This document shows positions 63,471 through 64,000 of a stretch of 64,000 nucleotides of DNA, piece by piece (the first letter of the stretch is position 1; each line of letters begins with the position of its first letter). Where the stretch lies: positions 17,156 to 81,155 of the forward strand of contig DAVY01000006.1 in the NCBI GenBank assembly GCA_002505775.1. The letters run 5' to 3'. This DNA is from Euryarchaeota archaeon UBA130 (GTDB lineage Archaea > Thermoplasmatota > Poseidoniia > Poseidoniales > Thalassarchaeaceae). The notes below the pieces were generated by a model. The model saw nothing but the letters and a program-made list of their open reading frames with translations. It ran no database searches and was not told the origin of the DNA. The position numbers and the translations under genes were made by a program.

Positions 63471-64000
63471 ATGACATTTCAATTGCCAGAACTATCATAC
63501 GATTACGATGCCCTAGAGCCACATATTGATTCGCTAACGATGGAAATTCACCACAGTAAGCACCACGCTGGGTATACATCCAAACTAAACAATGCTATTT
63601 CTGGTACCGAATTGGAAGGAAAAACCATTCAAGACCTGCTTGTCAATCACAATGATAACCCTGCCGTAAGAAATAACGGAGGCGGATATTGGAATCACAA
63701 ATTTTTCTGGGGCCTCATGTGTCCAGGTGGAGATGGATCACCAGACCCTAATTTACTCGAGGCTATAGAAACGGACTTTGGATCCTTTGACAATATGAAG
63801 TCAGAATTTACCCAAGCTGCTATGACTAGATTCGGAAGTGGCTGGGCTTGGCTCTGTGTAAATAACAGCGGGAGACTTTTCATCTGCTCCACACCTAATC
63901 AGGATAACCCAATAATGGACAATTCAGGCACACCAATACTTGGGATAGACGTCTGGGAACACGCGTATTACAAGAAGTACGGACCTGGAAGAGGAGATTA
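63471..64000 (+). CDS. sod: Superoxide dismutase, Mn-type (truncated by window end)
   Basis: Starts at ATG 63471 and runs to the window edge (176 codons) without a stop, so the 3' end lies outside. Metal ligands are His27 (MEIHHSKHHAGY), His76 (YWNHKFFW), Asp160 and His164 (DVWEHAYYKKY). The second-shell residues are Gly at the position four before His76 (GGGYWNH) and Gln in NQDNPIM, a combination typical of manganese SODs rather than iron SODs. Detoxifies superoxide, supporting an aerobic organism. It is divergent from serA across 82 bases. Confidence 0.93.
   Translation, partial: MTFQLPELSYDYDALEPHIDSLTMEIHHSKHHAGYTSKLNNAISGTELEGKTIQDLLVNHNDNPAVRNNGGGYWNHKFFWGLMCPGGDGSPDPNLLEAIETDFGSFDNMKSEFTQAAMTRFGSGWAWLCVNNSGRLFICSTPNQDNPIMDNSGTPILGIDVWEHAYYKKYGPGRGD

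Noticed and set aside
1..64000. CRISPR arrays, insertion sequences, integrases or toxin-antitoxin pairs
   Set aside because: No regularly spaced repeats, transposase motifs or paired small toxin and antitoxin genes were seen; homopolymer G/C runs such as that at 63443-63450 are isolated.

Overview
The window is a gene-dense stretch of archaeal chromosome, with almost no gap over 150 bases apart from an RNA gene. Archaeal markers are split RNA polymerase A'/A'' subunits with RpoH, ribosomal L30e and S3Ae, a proteasome beta subunit, KH-beta-CASP aCPSF1, tRNA endonuclease, a COG1325 RNA-binding protein, archaeal-type SRP RNA and a geranylgeranyl reductase. They sit beside bacterial-looking metabolism: ThyA-DHFR, PlsC acyltransferase, class 2 dihydroorotate dehydrogenase, PntA/PntB transhydrogenase, MqnC, MnSOD, TatC and bacterial-type topoisomerase I. 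The mix, the moderate GC and the many anchored surface proteins fit an aerobic marine Euryarchaeote, most likely Marine Group II (Poseidoniales). This assignment is inference from gene content.

1-9.2 kb is the transcription operon rpoH-rpoB-rpoA1-rpoA2-rpl30e. 9.3-18.2 kb is the most unusual region. Three coiled-coil genes run leftward from a short divergent promoter that carries a perfect 19-bp palindrome. On the other side run a surface protein with internal zinc ribbons, a DtxR-family metalloregulator, a multi-pass membrane protein and a fourth coiled-coil paralogue. 18.2-22.2 kb holds pdxS, a 7Fe ferredoxin, a COG1325 gene, S3Ae with a C-terminal SAP domain, a methylthioadenosine phosphorylase-type enzyme and a MazG-like enzyme.

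22.2-25.9 kb is a leftward operon plsC-thyA-folA-doxX-mscS. 26-35 kb mixes a surface protein, a saccharopine-dehydrogenase-like enzyme, trpS, ZPR1, SepF, proteasome beta, aCPSF1, a tRNA-Pro(UGG) and a Nudix hydrolase. 35-39 kb has malate dehydrogenase divergent from the three-gene proton-translocating transhydrogenase. 39-43 kb encodes export and surface functions (a CxCH surface protein, TatC, an M6 metalloprotease).

43-56 kb contains tRNA endonuclease, a degenerate PfkB kinase, a PKD-like surface protein, an M24 peptidase, MqnC, geranylgeranyl reductase, TopA with unusual C-terminal repeats, class 2 PyrD and a CcmE with the Cys-type haem site. 56-64 kb has the SRP RNA, an EVE-domain protein, an RND exporter, ValS, a phosphoglycerate dehydrogenase-like enzyme and the start of a Mn-type superoxide dismutase cut by the window edge.

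Read together, the genes suggest a quinone-dependent respiring, protein-degrading heterotroph with mixed archaeal and bacterial inheritance. I saw no CRISPR array, insertion sequence or prophage.
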